Below, piece by piece: positions 16,857-25,557 of a stretch of DNA of 41,287 nt (its first letter is position 1; each line of letters opens with the position of its first letter). This DNA comes from an uncultured Lachnospiraceae bacterium (GTDB taxonomy: Bacteria > Bacillota > Clostridia > Lachnospirales > Lachnospiraceae), in contig CANQUC010000020.1 in NCBI GenBank assembly GCA_947626945.1, positions 1 through 41,287 of the forward strand, in the 5' to 3' direction. The notes beneath the pieces were generated by a model, which saw only the letters and a program-made list of their open reading frames with translations, ran no database searches and had not been told where the DNA came from. Both the position numbers and the translations under genes were made by a program.

Positions 16857-17234
16857 GTGTATTCAGTCGGAAAGATAAAACTAAAAATATTCAAGTGCAT
16901 TACAGAGGATATAAGCACTGACGAGGTAATCATCACGGATATTCAGATTCAGCATATCAAAGATCATCACCCAAATGATTTTGAGCGATTTTCAAAATAT
17001 TTTCCTGAAATTGTTTCTGAACCGGATTATGTTATTTGCGGAAATAAACCTGATACTGCGGTAATTTTGAAAGAAATTATTGATAATGGGGAAAAGACTC
17101 AGACTGTTTTGCGTCTTTGCACATCAAAGGATCCGAATGGATTTAAAAATTCAATTATTACGTTTATGAAAATTGATGAAAAGCGGTGGAACCGGTATTT
17201 AAGAACGAAAGAAATTCTTTACAAGCGGGAATAA
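16857..17234 (+). CDS. PBECR2-like nuclease-domain protein, possibly 5'-truncated
   Basis: This protein of about 125 residues resembles the small phage-associated nuclease domains of the barnase/EndoU/colicin E5-D/RelE group (PBECR2). The conserved-looking blocks are CITEDISTDEVIITDIQIQH, IKDHHPNDFERFSKYFPEIV, EPDYVICGNKPDTAVILKEI and a final NSIITFMKIDEKRW. The start is uncertain: GTG 16857 has AGAGG 8 bases upstream, TTG 16821 is in frame without a good site, and no ATG exists before the TGA at 16791. Composition is more AT-rich than the core genes. It could be a solitary toxin, a detached C-terminal toxin domain or a remnant. Nuclease activity is inferred. Confidence 0.6.
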   Translation: MYSVGKIKLKIFKCITEDISTDEVIITDIQIQHIKDHHPNDFERFSKYFPEIVSEPDYVICGNKPDTAVILKEIIDNGEKTQTVLRLCTSKDPNGFKNSIITFMKIDEKRWNRYLRTKEILYKRE

Positions 17235-17246
17235 TTTTGTTATGCT
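17218..17246 (+). promoter_or_regulatory. Sigma-A promoter of the structured small RNA
   Basis: TTTACA (17218-17223) and TATGCT (17241-17246) are 17 bp apart, with TGT forming an extended -10. The -35 lies in the last codons of the nuclease-like gene. The start of transcription would be near 17253. Confidence 0.65.
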
Positions 17247-17252
17247 ATGAAT

Positions 17253-17360
17253 AGAATAAGAAAGGATTCTTTGAGGTGGTCAATTTCGTGGCAGCCACAC
17301 GCCCTTAGGGCTAAAAGAGATGCAGGGGAACGCCACGCCTGCCAAAGAATCCTTTTTTAT
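17253..17360 (+). ncRNA. Candidate structured small RNA of unknown family
   Basis: A 13-bp perfect closing stem, 17261-17273 (ending GGATTCTTTG) with 17343-17355 (starting CAAAGAATCC), is followed by Ts and so also serves as a terminator. The 69-nt interior is GC-rich and folds into small stems: CGTG/CACACG around GGCAGC, GCCC-TTA-GGGC, and GCAGG/CCTGC. With the extended -10 promoter just upstream, this is a complete stand-alone transcription unit of about 105 nt. I do not recognise a known riboswitch, ribozyme or sRNA class in it. Short peptides are open across it (46 and 37 residues), but they have no good ribosome binding site. Confidence 0.6.
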
Positions 17361-17443
17361 TATTGTTATAAAAGCATTGTTAAATGACGGTGCTTACTGG
17401 AAACATATTTCAGAACGAATTAAAAATGGCTGACATATAAAAA

Positions 17444-17470
17444 AGGCATCCCGGTAAGGGGTGCTTTTAT
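17444..17470 (+). terminator. Rho-independent terminator upstream of the metalloprotease-like gene
   Basis: GCATCCC (17446-17452) pairs with GGGGTGC (17458-17464), including one G-T pair, and TTTTAT follows. The 17361-17443 stretch before it shows only the end of a 37-residue open frame (17320-17433), perhaps a gene remnant. Confidence 0.65.
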
Positions 17471-17488
17471 ATATGGAACTGTTGGGAG

Positions 17489-17501
17489 AAAACCAATCAA
17501 C
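17489..17501 (+). repeat. 13-bp direct repeat, right copy
   Basis: AAAACCAATCAAC is identical to 16082-16094. Core-like composition and a longer gene resume just after this copy. Confidence 0.45.
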
Positions 17502-17605
17502 TAATATGCAGCCTCTTGAATTATGCCGGCGGGAATGCTATGATTACAAAGTATGAAAATTTTAAAGAAAATTTGTCGGGATTCAGAAACGGAGGAGTCA
17601 GTAAG

Positions 17606-18508
17606 ATGGCAGAACCTGTATGGAATCAGAATGAAATGAAATGCGTAAAGAAAGGGAGAGATGTGCTGAACATTCTTGCCGGACGGTACCATGGACTGTA
17701 TCTGCCAGTTCAGGAGGGAATGAGCAAATCGCTTTCATACCGGTCCTGTGTGCTGTCAGGAAATGTGCCCGACGACAAAACGCTGCCCGGATTTGTGCAG
17801 TCGGATGAAGATGAGCTGTTTTTGATTCCCACTCCGGCGGGTGAGGTGGAAGTGATTTATCTCCATCACAGGGAAGACTTTGAGCTGTTTATCCAGAAGA
17901 TCAGCTGCCGGTGCGAGCCTGTCCCGGTGCGTCCTGATATTGGCGCAATGCTCATATCCGGCGTAATCAACTGGGAAAAGATCAACCGTCACCGGGAAGA
18001 ATACCTTAAGGCAGGCAATACAGACTGGAAAGAGGAGTTCCGGCGTTTTACGTCTGACGGATCCAATTTCAAGGATCGGGTGCTGATTGTGTCAGGGGGC
18101 CCCTACAGTAATGTCAGCGCTGATGAGGCAGGGTATTCTCCTGAGGAGTGGAGGAATCTTTCACGGCAGATCCGTATCTACCATGAATGTACGCATTATG
18201 TCTGTCAAAAACTCTGGCCGGAAAGAAAAGACGCGGTAGCGGATGAAGTTACGGCGGATTCCATAGGTCTTTACGGCGCTCTCGGGCGGCTGGACGCCAA
18301 TCTTTGCCGTCGGTTTCTTGGAATCGATGAAAAAGGGAATTTTCAGGGCGGCCGGCTGAGCGCTTATGTAAAAGATCCGGAAGCTCTGCACAGTCAGGTG
18401 CAGCGGGCAAATACCATTTTGACCGGCATAGAGGCGATCTGTGACGAACTGGAAGGCCAGTCGCCGTTTGACGTGCTTTCGCGGATCATGGAAGCCGGGC
18501 TCTGGTAG
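17606..18508 (+). CDS. HExxH metalloprotease-like protein of unknown family
   Basis: This protein of about 300 residues starts at ATG 17606, which has GGAGGAG 8 bases upstream; in-frame starts at 17540 (ATG) and 17516 (TTG) would lengthen it. The core motif is HECTH at 193-197, followed by ADEVTADS with Glu214, 17 residues later. That is the zinc-binding pattern of gluzincin proteases: two His, a catalytic Glu194 and a third ligand Glu. No signal peptide or membrane segment is seen, so it is probably cytosolic. The N-terminal half (1-150) has no motif I recognise. It is followed by the YbaK gene 41 bp later. Zinc binding is likely and the substrate unknown. Confidence 0.65.
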   Translation: MAEPVWNQNEMKCVKKGRDVLNILAGRYHGLYLPVQEGMSKSLSYRSCVLSGNVPDDKTLPGFVQSDEDELFLIPTPAGEVEVIYLHHREDFELFIQKISCRCEPVPVRPDIGAMLISGVINWEKINRHREEYLKAGNTDWKEEFRRFTSDGSNFKDRVLIVSGGPYSNVSADEAGYSPEEWRNLSRQIRIYHECTHYVCQKLWPERKDAVADEVTADSIGLYGALGRLDANLCRRFLGIDEKGNFQGGRLSAYVKDPEALHSQVQRANTILTGIEAICDELEGQSPFDVLSRIMEAGLW

Positions 18509-18549
18509 AAAGCCGTTTGTTTCGCCATGAAAGACAGAGGTGATCCGGA

Positions 18550-19041
18550 GTGTCAAACGCAGAAAAAAAGAAAACAGAAAAAACCAATGTGATGCGTCTG
18601 CTGGAGCAGAAAAAAGCAGTCTATCAGGGACGATATTATGGAGACACCCAGGCGGTCAGCGGCATGGAGGTGGCGGCTGTGCTGGGCCTGGATCCGGACA
18701 GAGTTTTTAAAACCCTGGTCACAAAGGCAGGCAGCGGCCAGCATTATGTGTTTCTGGTTCCCGTGAACCGGGAGCTGGATCTGAAAAAAGCCGCCAGGGC
18801 AGTAAAAGAAAAAAACATTGAGATGATCAGGTCAAAAGAACTGCTGCCGCTGACAGGATACATTCATGGCGGCTGTTCGCCAATAGGCATGAAAAAACAG
18901 TTTCGGACTGTCATTCACAGGACTGCCGCAAGCTATGATACCATTCTGTTCAGCGGCGGAAAGATCGGATATCAGGTGGAAATGTCGCTGGCGGAATTAA
19001 AAAAAGTGATTCCTTTTGATCTGGATGATATTGGAAATTAA
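18550..19041 (+). CDS. ybaK: Cys-tRNA(Pro) deacylase of the YbaK/EbsC family
   Basis: This 163-residue trans-editing enzyme hydrolyses Cys-tRNA(Pro) made in error by prolyl-tRNA synthetase. Family motifs include TNVMRLLEQKKAVY near the N-terminus, VFKTLVTKAGSGQHYVFLVP with the conserved lysine, and GYIHGGCSPIGMKKQF containing the GGxSP-type substrate loop (GGCSP here). GTG 18550 is supported by AGAGGTGA 6 bases upstream. The length is typical. It follows the HECTH-protein gene and precedes a broken small gene. Confidence 0.92.
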   Translation: MSNAEKKKTEKTNVMRLLEQKKAVYQGRYYGDTQAVSGMEVAAVLGLDPDRVFKTLVTKAGSGQHYVFLVPVNRELDLKKAARAVKEKNIEMIRSKELLPLTGYIHGGCSPIGMKKQFRTVIHRTAASYDTILFSGGKIGYQVEMSLAELKKVIPFDLDDIGN

Positions 19042-19058
19042 GGGAGATTGCGATTCAT

Positions 19059-19246
19059 ATGGAAAAAGAAAAACGGCAGCCTTTCCCCAGCGGACACAGT
19101 GTGACAGCCGTTTCCAATTACGGAACGATCCTGGAACGCTATAAAAAGTACAAGGGTCTGTGTGTTTTTATGGTGCTGATGATTCTGCTCACCGGGTGAT
19201 CTATCCGCTGATCTTTTCCAAGCTGGAAAACCGCCGGAAGTCCTGA
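19059..19246 (+). pseudogene. Small single-pass membrane protein gene with frameshift
   Basis: ATG 19059 opens a frame of 46 codons that begins MEKEKRQPFPSGHSV, is hydrophilic to about residue 34, then enters a membrane helix (CVFMVLMILLT) and stops abruptly at TGA 19197-19199. Another frame joins seamlessly from 19196 with VIYPLIFSKLENRRKS and a TGA at 19244-19246. Removing GG at 19194-19195 would give a continuous 61-residue protein ending in a normal helix and basic tail. This suggests a recent frameshift, a sequencing error or, less likely, programmed frameshifting. The family is not recognised. The RBS (AAGGGAG) is 12 bases away and only fair. Confidence 0.55.
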
Positions 19247-19290
19247 TCGGCGGCCTATCACAGGGAGTTTTGTCACTGAACTGTTTAACC

Positions 19291-19342
19291 AAAAAAAGGT
19301 GTCCCAAAAAGTCGTAAAACGACTTGCGGGATGCCTTTTTTT
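19291..19342 (+). terminator. Compound hairpin terminator
   Basis: AAAAAAAGGTGTCCC (19291-19305) pairs with GGGATGCCTTTTTTT (19328-19342) in a 15-bp stem with two G-T pairs. A second 6-bp hairpin, AAGTCG/CGACTT, sits in its loop. The A and T runs would let it work in both directions. Confidence 0.82.
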
Positions 19343-19419
19343 GCCAGAATGAGCATTTTTTGTTCTGCGCATAATGAAATAGAGAGTACTGATTTGAACA
19401 GGAAAAAGGAGCGCTGAAC

Positions 19420-20172
19420 GTGACAGAGGAAAACAGCCAGGAGCAAAAGAAGAGACAGGAAGACAATCAGAATGAATCCCGGAAGAGACCCCTGGATACA
19501 GCCGCCGACGAACAGAAAAAGCAGGATGAGCGGATCAAGGATTACGGCCAGGTAACGTTAAAAGACGGGGACGATCATAAGATTCATCTGCTTTCGATCA
19601 TTGGAGAGATCGAGGGTCATGAGGTGCTGCCCGCCACAAGCAAGTCTACCAAATATGAGCATGTGCTCCCGCAGCTTGCGGCGGTTGAGGACAGTCAGGA
19701 GATTCAGGGCCTGCTGGTGCTGCTTCATACCATGGGCGGAGATGTGGAAAGCGGCCTTGCCATTGCGGAAATGATCGCCTCTATGAGTAAGCCCAGCGTC
19801 AGTCTTGTCCTTGGGGGCAGCCATTCTATCGGCGTTCCGCTGGCGGTGGCCACAGATTACTCTTATATTGTGCCTACCGGAACCATGATCCTTCATCCGG
19901 TGCGCATGAGCGGAACCGTCATTGGAGCGCCCCAGACCTACGACTATTTCAACCTGATCCAGGACCGGATCGTGTCATTTGTAGCCCAGCACAGCCGTAC
20001 CTCAAAAGAAAACATTGAACGGATGATGCTGGCTACAGGGATCCTGACAAAGGATCTGGGCACCATTTTAGTAGGACAGGACGCGGTGGACAAAGGACTG
20101 ATCGATTCGGTAGGCGGCATGTCTGACGCGTTTTTCAGGCTGAAGGACCTGATTTCCAGCAATAATCTTTGA
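19420..20172 (+). CDS. ClpP/TepA-type serine protease
   Basis: This 250-residue member of the Clp/crotonase-fold peptidases is close to TepA-like proteins (translocation-enhancing, SppA/ClpP related). After a 50-residue highly charged N-terminus rich in Q, K and E, it has LLVLLHTMGGDVESG, the nucleophile motif LGGSHSIGVPLA with Ser136, and the catalytic His159 in MILHPVRMSG. Distal sequence GQDAVDKGLIDSVGG matches the ClpP-like end. GTG 19420 is supported by AAAGGAG 8 bases before. It may degrade signal peptides or small proteins, by analogy. No membrane helix is visible, so it may be cytosolic or peripheral. Confidence 0.85.
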   Translation: MTEENSQEQKKRQEDNQNESRKRPLDTAADEQKKQDERIKDYGQVTLKDGDDHKIHLLSIIGEIEGHEVLPATSKSTKYEHVLPQLAAVEDSQEIQGLLVLLHTMGGDVESGLAIAEMIASMSKPSVSLVLGGSHSIGVPLAVATDYSYIVPTGTMILHPVRMSGTVIGAPQTYDYFNLIQDRIVSFVAQHSRTSKENIERMMLATGILTKDLGTILVGQDAVDKGLIDSVGGMSDAFFRLKDLISSNNL

Positions 20173-20189
20173 AAAATCACGAATTTTGG

Positions 20190-20218
20190 TTGGCATTTGA
20201 GAATATAAATGCTATAAT
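20190..20218 (+). promoter_or_regulatory. Sigma-A promoter for uppP
   Basis: TTGGCA (20190-20195) and a perfect TATAAT (20213-20218) are 17 bp apart. uppP begins 77 bp downstream; the leader between shows no clear structure. Confidence 0.85.
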
Positions 20219-20295
20219 ATTCAGGACTATGGAAAGTGGAATAGTATGTGCACTTTTTCAGACAAAGGAAAAATATTGACTAGGAGGTCATCAAT

Positions 20296-21177
20296 ATGTC
20301 ATTGCTGCAAGCCATACTGATGGGCATCATTCAGGGTCTTACCGAGTTTCTTCCGGTGAGCAGTTCCGGACACCTGGCGATTTTTAAAAATGTGTTTCAT
20401 GTGAATACGGATATGAAGCTTACCTTTGATATTTTGCTTCATGTAGGCACGCTGATCGCGGTATTTGTTGTTTACTGGGCCGATATCAAAAAAATGATTG
20501 TAGAGGGCGTGAAGATCCTCATGGACTGCCTGGCCAATATCGGGATGCTGTTTTCCAATACCTTTGGAGGCGGAAACAAGCGATACCGCAGGATCGTATC
20601 CGGCAGCTACCGCAAGTTTGTAATCCTGGTGCTGGTCTCCACCATCCCTACCGGCGTGATCGGTTTTCTCGGCAAGGGGCTGGTGGAAAAAGCGGGACAG
20701 AATATGCTGATCATCGGCGTTTGCCTGCTGATCACCGCCTGCCTGCTGTTTATTGCGGATCGAACGGTTCCGGGCAAAAAGACGCCCAAAAACATTACAT
20801 ATCCAAACGCGCTGGGTATCGGCGTGGCACAGGGAATCGCCACACTTCCCGGTATTTCCCGCTCCGGAACCACCATCACAGCCTGTCTGCTCAGCGGATT
20901 TGACAAGCGTTTTGCGGTGAAATATTCCTTTATCATGTCTATTCCGGCTATTCTGGGAGCCGCGGTGCTGGATATCAAAGACATTTTCTCTGAATCCATT
21001 TCTGCGGGGGAAGCGGTCAATTATGTGGCAGGGATGCTTGCGGCGGCGGTGGTCGGTTTTATCTGCATCAAGTTTGTGCTTGTTCTTGTGCGGAACCGCA
21101 AGTTTAAATATTTTGGCATTTACTGTATTGTGATGGGTCTGTTGGCAATCGTATATCACTTCGGCCTGATCGGATAA
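20296..21177 (+). CDS. uppP: Undecaprenyl-diphosphatase (BacA/UppP)
   Basis: This 293-residue polytopic membrane enzyme dephosphorylates undecaprenyl diphosphate to recycle the lipid carrier of peptidoglycan and other polymers; overproduction gives bacitracin resistance. The two hallmark motifs are present: GLTEFLPVSSSGHL at about 14-27 with catalytic Glu and Ser, and PGISRSGTT near 195-203. About eight membrane helices are visible. ATG 20296 follows AGGAGGT. It has its own promoter and is likely co-transcribed with ftsK downstream. Confidence 0.96.
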   Translation: MSLLQAILMGIIQGLTEFLPVSSSGHLAIFKNVFHVNTDMKLTFDILLHVGTLIAVFVVYWADIKKMIVEGVKILMDCLANIGMLFSNTFGGGNKRYRRIVSGSYRKFVILVLVSTIPTGVIGFLGKGLVEKAGQNMLIIGVCLLITACLLFIADRTVPGKKTPKNITYPNALGIGVAQGIATLPGISRSGTTITACLLSGFDKRFAVKYSFIMSIPAILGAAVLDIKDIFSESISAGEAVNYVAGMLAAAVVGFICIKFVLVLVRNRKFKYFGIYCIVMGLLAIVYHFGLIG

Positions 21178-21209
21178 TACAGGAAGAAGCGATATAGGGA
21201 GGAATTTGA

Positions 21210-23861
21210 ATGGCGGCCGGAAAGGCAAAGAAAAACACTGCGCAAAAGAAACAAAACACAAAATCGCAGGGCAAAGCCACTGCCGAACAGATGAGCCTGT
21301 GGCAGGAGATTGTTCTGTTAGTGGCACTGGGCTTTTCCGTACTGCTTTTTCTGAGCGGCATCGGCTTTGGCGGAACTCTCACAGACAGCATCAGCGAGGG
21401 ACTGTTTGGCTCTTTTGGCGTAATGGCCTACGTTTTTCCGATCCTGTTTTTCTTCAGTATTTTCTTTATCATTGCGGGAGAAAATATCGGAAAGATGATT
21501 TCCAGGGTGTTTGCGGGTCTGGTGATCTTCCTTGCCCTGTGCGTGCTGTTTCAGATTTTTGTAAAGGATTTTGCCTTTGATCCGAAAGATCCCGTGGGAT
21601 TCTTTGAAAAATCAAAGGTGATCAAAAAAGGCGGCGGCATTTTTGGCGCGGTGACCTACCGGCTGCTTTTTGGCATGCTTGGCAAAGTGGGAAGCGTGGT
21701 CTTCTGTGTGATCCTGATCCTGCTGGCAGGAGTAGTCATTACAAGAAAGCCCATTTTAAAAGGGCCTCATACTACAGGAGGCCGGCGTCACTCGGACTCC
21801 GCAAAAAAGGACGCGGAGCTTCGCAGAAAGCGGGCTCAGCTGAAAAAAGAGGAGCAGTTCCGGAAAAAGAAGGCGGATCTGGAATACCGGCACAAGGAAC
21901 GGAAGCTTCAGCAGGACGCGAAGCTTCAGCGGAAAAAACAGCATCTTCAGCAGCTGGAGCTGAAAAATCAAAGAGAGGAAAAGGAAGCGGAGAGACTGCG
22001 CAGACTGCGGACACAGCAAAGCAGGGATACGGATTTTGCCGTCACCGACCTGCGGGGCGGCGTTCCCGCTTCAAAAGAAAAAAAGGTACGGACGCAGAAA
22101 ACAGTTGTCCCGCCGGAGCGCAAACAGCAGACTGACCGGCAGGATTTTACCATTACCAGAGGCGGCAGAAGCACCATGATCGATCTGGAGGATCCCCAGA
22201 AGATGATTTCCGCTTCCGGAAACGGAAAAGGAAAGGAACAGAAAGCCGGGGAGCTGCAGAAGCCCGCCGCCGCGGAGGAACCTGCCGCAAAAAAAACGGT
22301 GTCAAAGAAAGAAGCCGCCAAAGCGGCAGGCGAAGTTGCCACCCAGGTTCGGGAGCGAAAAACAGTATCCGAAAAAGACACCTTTCAGTTTCCGCCTCTT
22401 GATTTCCTGCAAAAAGGCGTATCCGGCACCATGGGAGATTCCGACGAGAAGCTGCGCAGCACCGCTGTAAAGCTGCAGCAGACCTTACATAGTTTTGGCG
22501 TGAATGTGACGGTGCTGGATGTCAGCTGCGGACCCGCCGTGACCAGATATGAGCTGCAGCCGGAAGTCGGCGTGAAGGTAAGCCGAATTGTAGGACTGGC
22601 TGACGACATCAAGCTGAACCTGGCGGTTTCCGACATCCGGATCGAAGCGCCGATCCCCGGAAAACCGGCGGTAGGCATCGAGGTGCCCAATTCAGAAAAA
22701 TCGCCAGTATATCTGAGGGAGCTTTTGGAATCGGCGGAATTGCGGAAAAACAAATCTGTTCTGGCTTTTCCGGCCGGAAAAGATATTTCCGGAAAGGTGA
22801 TTGTGGCGGATCTTGCCAAGATGCCCCACATGCTTGTGGCCGGCACAACCGGATCCGGAAAATCCGTGTTTACCAATTCGGTCATTTTAAGTATGCTTTA
22901 CCGGGCGAAGCCAAGTGAACTGCGGTTTATCATCATCGACCCGAAGGTGGTGGAATTCGGCGTATATAACGGCATTCCTCATCTGATGATCCCGGTCGTC
23001 ACCGACCCGAAAAAAGCCGCGGGCGCTCTTAACTGGGCCGTGGCGGAAATGTCCGAACGGTATAAGAAATTCGCGGATCTGCAGGTCCGGGATTTAAACA
23101 GCTACAACGCAAAGATTGAATCCATTCAGAATATCCCTCTTCAGGAGGGAGAGACCCGGCCTGAAAAAATGCCGAAGATCGTGATCATTATTGATGAGCT
23201 TGCGGATCTGATGATGGTTGCCGCCAAAGAAGTGGAGGACGCCATCTGCCGTCTGGCGCAGCTGGCAAGAGCCGCGGGAATCCATATGGTCATTGCCACC
23301 CAGCGACCTTCCGTAGACGTGGTCACCGGCCTTATTAAAGCCAATATTCCGTCCCGGGTGGCGTTGTCGGTTGCCTCCGGCATTGATTCCCGGACCATTC
23401 TGGATATGAACGGAGCCGAGAAGCTGCTGGGCAACGGCGATATGCTCTTTTATCCCAGCGGTTATCCAAAACCCATTCGTGTGCAGGGCGCCTTTGTCTC
23501 TGATCAGGAGGTAGGCAATATTGTCCGTTTCCTGAAAGAACAGAATCAGGAAGTGGTGTACAACAAGGATGTGGAAGAAAAGATGAACAGTATTCAGCTT
23601 TCTTCCGGAACCGGCAGCACGGCAGCAGGCGAGGATGAGCGGGATGAATATTTTGCCGATGCCGGCAGGTTCATCATTGAAAAGGAAAAAGCTTCCATCG
23701 GTATGCTGCAAAGAGTATTCAAGATTGGCTTTAACCGGGCGGCCCGGATTATGGATCAGCTTGCGGAAGCCGGCGTAGTAGGGGAAGACGAGGGGACGAA
23801 GCCCCGTAAGATCCTGATGTCCATGACGGACTTTGAAAATTTACTGGAAGAAATTGCTTAG
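21210..23861 (+). CDS. ftsK: DNA translocase FtsK/SpoIIIE
   Basis: This 883-residue protein pumps DNA at the division septum or into the forespore. It has four N-terminal membrane segments (about 30-175), a long charged, coiled-coil-rich linker (about 190-390), and the alpha/beta motor with Walker A GTTGSGKS near 545-552. [13 protein letters not shown] gives Walker B, and a C-terminal gamma winged-helix domain ([21 protein letters not shown]) reads KOPS/SRS-type sequences. ATG 21210 is preceded by GGGAGGAA. Whether it is the vegetative FtsK or the sporulation SpoIIIE cannot be told from sequence alone. Confidence 0.95.
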   Translation: MAAGKAKKNTAQKKQNTKSQGKATAEQMSLWQEIVLLVALGFSVLLFLSGIGFGGTLTDSISEGLFGSFGVMAYVFPILFFFSIFFIIAGENIGKMISRVFAGLVIFLALCVLFQIFVKDFAFDPKDPVGFFEKSKVIKKGGGIFGAVTYRLLFGMLGKVGSVVFCVILILLAGVVITRKPILKGPHTTGGRRHSDSAKKDAELRRKRAQLKKEEQFRKKKADLEYRHKERKLQQDAKLQRKKQHLQQLELKNQREEKEAERLRRLRTQQSRDTDFAVTDLRGGVPASKEKKVRTQKTVVPPERKQQTDRQDFTITRGGRSTMIDLEDPQKMISASGNGKGKEQKAGELQKPAAAEEPAAKKTVSKKEAAKAAGEVATQVRERKTVSEKDTFQFPPLDFLQKGVSGTMGDSDEKLRSTAVKLQQTLHSFGVNVTVLDVSCGPAVTRYELQPEVGVKVSRIVGLADDIKLNLAVSDIRIEAPIPGKPAVGIEVPNSEKSPVYLRELLESAELRKNKSVLAFPAGKDISGKVIVADLAKMPHMLVAGTTGSGKSVFTNSVILSMLYRAKPSELRFIIIDPKVVEFGVYNGIPHLMIPVVTDPKKAAGALNWAVAEMSERYKKFADLQVRDLNSYNAKIESIQNIPLQEGETRPEKMPKIVIIIDELADLMMVAAKEVEDAICRLAQLARAAGIHMVIATQRPSVDVVTGLIKANIPSRVALSVASGIDSRTILDMNGAEKLLGNGDMLFYPSGYPKPIRVQGAFVSDQEVGNIVRFLKEQNQEVVYNKDVEEKMNSIQLSSGTGSTAAGEDERDEYFADAGRFIIEKEKASIGMLQRVFKIGFNRAARIMDQLAEAGVVGEDEGTKPRKILMSMTDFENLLEEIA

Positions 23862-23874
23862 GAGGTTCATAAAG

Positions 23875-25545
23875 ATGAAATCTGATATTCAAATCGCGCA
23901 GGAAGCGGTAATGGTTCCCATCAAAGATGTGGCGGCAAAGCTGGATATCTGCGAGGATGACCTGGAGCTGTACGGAAAGTATAAGGCAAAGCTTACGGAT
24001 GATCTCTGGGAAAAGGTAAAAGACCGTCCCAACGGCAAGCTGGTGCTTGTGACAGCCATCAATCCCACCCCCGCGGGCGAGGGAAAAACCACCACCAGCG
24101 TCGGGCTCGGACAGGCCTTTGGCGTTCTTGGGAAAAAAGCGGTGGTAGCGCTGAGGGAGCCATCCCTGGGCCCCTGCTTTGGCGTAAAGGGAGGCGCGGC
24201 CGGCGGCGGATATGCCCAGGCAGTGCCCATGGAAGATCTGAACCTGCATTTTACAGGGGATTTTCATGCTATTACTTCCGCAAACAATCTTCTGGCCGCC
24301 ATGCTTGACAATCACATTCAGCAGGGAAATGCCCTGAGGATCGATACCCGCCAGATCGTCTGGAAACGCTGTCTGGACATGAACGACCGGGTGCTCCGCA
24401 ATATTGTGGTGGGACTTGGCAGAAAAGCCGACGGCGTTGTCCGGGAAGATCATTTTATCATCACTGTGGCGTCTGAGATCATGGCCATCCTCTGCCTGGC
24501 GGAAGATATGGCAGATCTGAAAAAAAGGCTTGGACGCATTATCGTAGCCTATAATATGGACGGAGATCCGGTGACCGCCCAGGAGCTGAATGCCACCGGC
24601 GCCATGGCGGCTCTTTTAAAAGACGCCTTAAAACCCAATCTGATCCAGACGCTGGAACATACCCCGGTTCTTGTACATGGTGGCCCTTTCGCAAATATCG
24701 CTCACGGATGCAACAGCATCCGGGCTACCCGAACGGCTTTGAAGCTTGCGGATATTACCGTGACGGAAGCCGGATTCGGCGCCGATCTGGGCGCGGAAAA
24801 ATTCTTTGACATCAAGTGCCGGATGGCGGGCTTAAAGCCGGACGCCGTGGTGCTTGTGGCAACGGTGCGGGCGCTGAAATACAATGGAGGCGTTCCAAAG
24901 GATCAGCTTTCCGCCGAAAATCTGGATGCTCTGAAGAAGGGAATCGTCAATCTGGAGAAGCATATTGAAAATCTGCAGAAATACGGCGTACCCATTGTGG
25001 TCACCTTAAATTCCTTTGTGACCGATACAGAAAAAGAAGTTTCTCTGATCCGGGACTTCTGTCAGGAAAGAGGCTGTGAATTTGCCCTCTCCCAGGTATG
25101 GGAAAAAGGCGGGCAGGGCGGCGTGGCTCTTGCGGAAGCAGTGTTAAAGACACTGGAGACAAAAGAATCAAAGTTCCATCCGATTTATGAAGATACAATG
25201 CCGCTGGCGGAAAAGATCCGCACCGTGGCCAGGGAAATTTACGGAGCCTCTGATGTATCTTTCGCTCCGGCAGCGGAGGCGGAGTTAAAGCGGATCGAAG
25301 CCATGGGATTTGGCAATATGCCGGTCTGTATGGCAAAGACGCAGTATTCGCTTTCCGACGATCCCTCTCTTCTGGGACGTCCAAAAGATTTTGTCCTGAC
25401 GGTTCGGGAGGTTTATATTTCCGCGGGCGCCGGGTTTGTCGTGGCGATCACGGGAACAGTGATGACGATGCCGGGACTTCCTAAGGTGCCTGCCGCAAAC
25501 GGCATTGATGTAAATGATCAGGGCGTTATCACCGGACTGTATTAA
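23875..25545 (+). CDS. fhs: Formate-tetrahydrofolate ligase
   Basis: This 556-residue cytosolic enzyme makes 10-formyl-THF from formate, ATP and THF, a step of one-carbon supply and of the methyl branch of the Wood-Ljungdahl pathway. It has the P-loop [15 protein letters not shown] at about 63-77, the folate-binding region [20 protein letters not shown], and the family length. ATG 23875 follows TAGGAGG. It directly precedes folD (12 bp), and nfnAB lies in the same direction downstream, so it probably shares a one-carbon/redox transcript. Acetogenesis cannot be inferred from this gene alone. Confidence 0.97.
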   Translation: MKSDIQIAQEAVMVPIKDVAAKLDICEDDLELYGKYKAKLTDDLWEKVKDRPNGKLVLVTAINPTPAGEGKTTTSVGLGQAFGVLGKKAVVALREPSLGPCFGVKGGAAGGGYAQAVPMEDLNLHFTGDFHAITSANNLLAAMLDNHIQQGNALRIDTRQIVWKRCLDMNDRVLRNIVVGLGRKADGVVREDHFIITVASEIMAILCLAEDMADLKKRLGRIIVAYNMDGDPVTAQELNATGAMAALLKDALKPNLIQTLEHTPVLVHGGPFANIAHGCNSIRATRTALKLADITVTEAGFGADLGAEKFFDIKCRMAGLKPDAVVLVATVRALKYNGGVPKDQLSAENLDALKKGIVNLEKHIENLQKYGVPIVVTLNSFVTDTEKEVSLIRDFCQERGCEFALSQVWEKGGQGGVALAEAVLKTLETKESKFHPIYEDTMPLAEKIRTVAREIYGASDVSFAPAAEAELKRIEAMGFGNMPVCMAKTQYSLSDDPSLLGRPKDFVLTVREVYISAGAGFVVAITGTVMTMPGLPKVPAANGIDVNDQGVITGLY

Positions 25546-25557
25546 AAGGAGGAAACT

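Noticed and set aside
17247-17387. 46-residue frame across the candidate small RNA
   Set aside because: It starts at the -10 box, so it would have no leader or ribosome binding site, and RNA structure explains the region better.
23862-23874. THF riboswitch before fhs
   Set aside because: Only 13 bp separate ftsK and fhs, leaving no room for a riboswitch.
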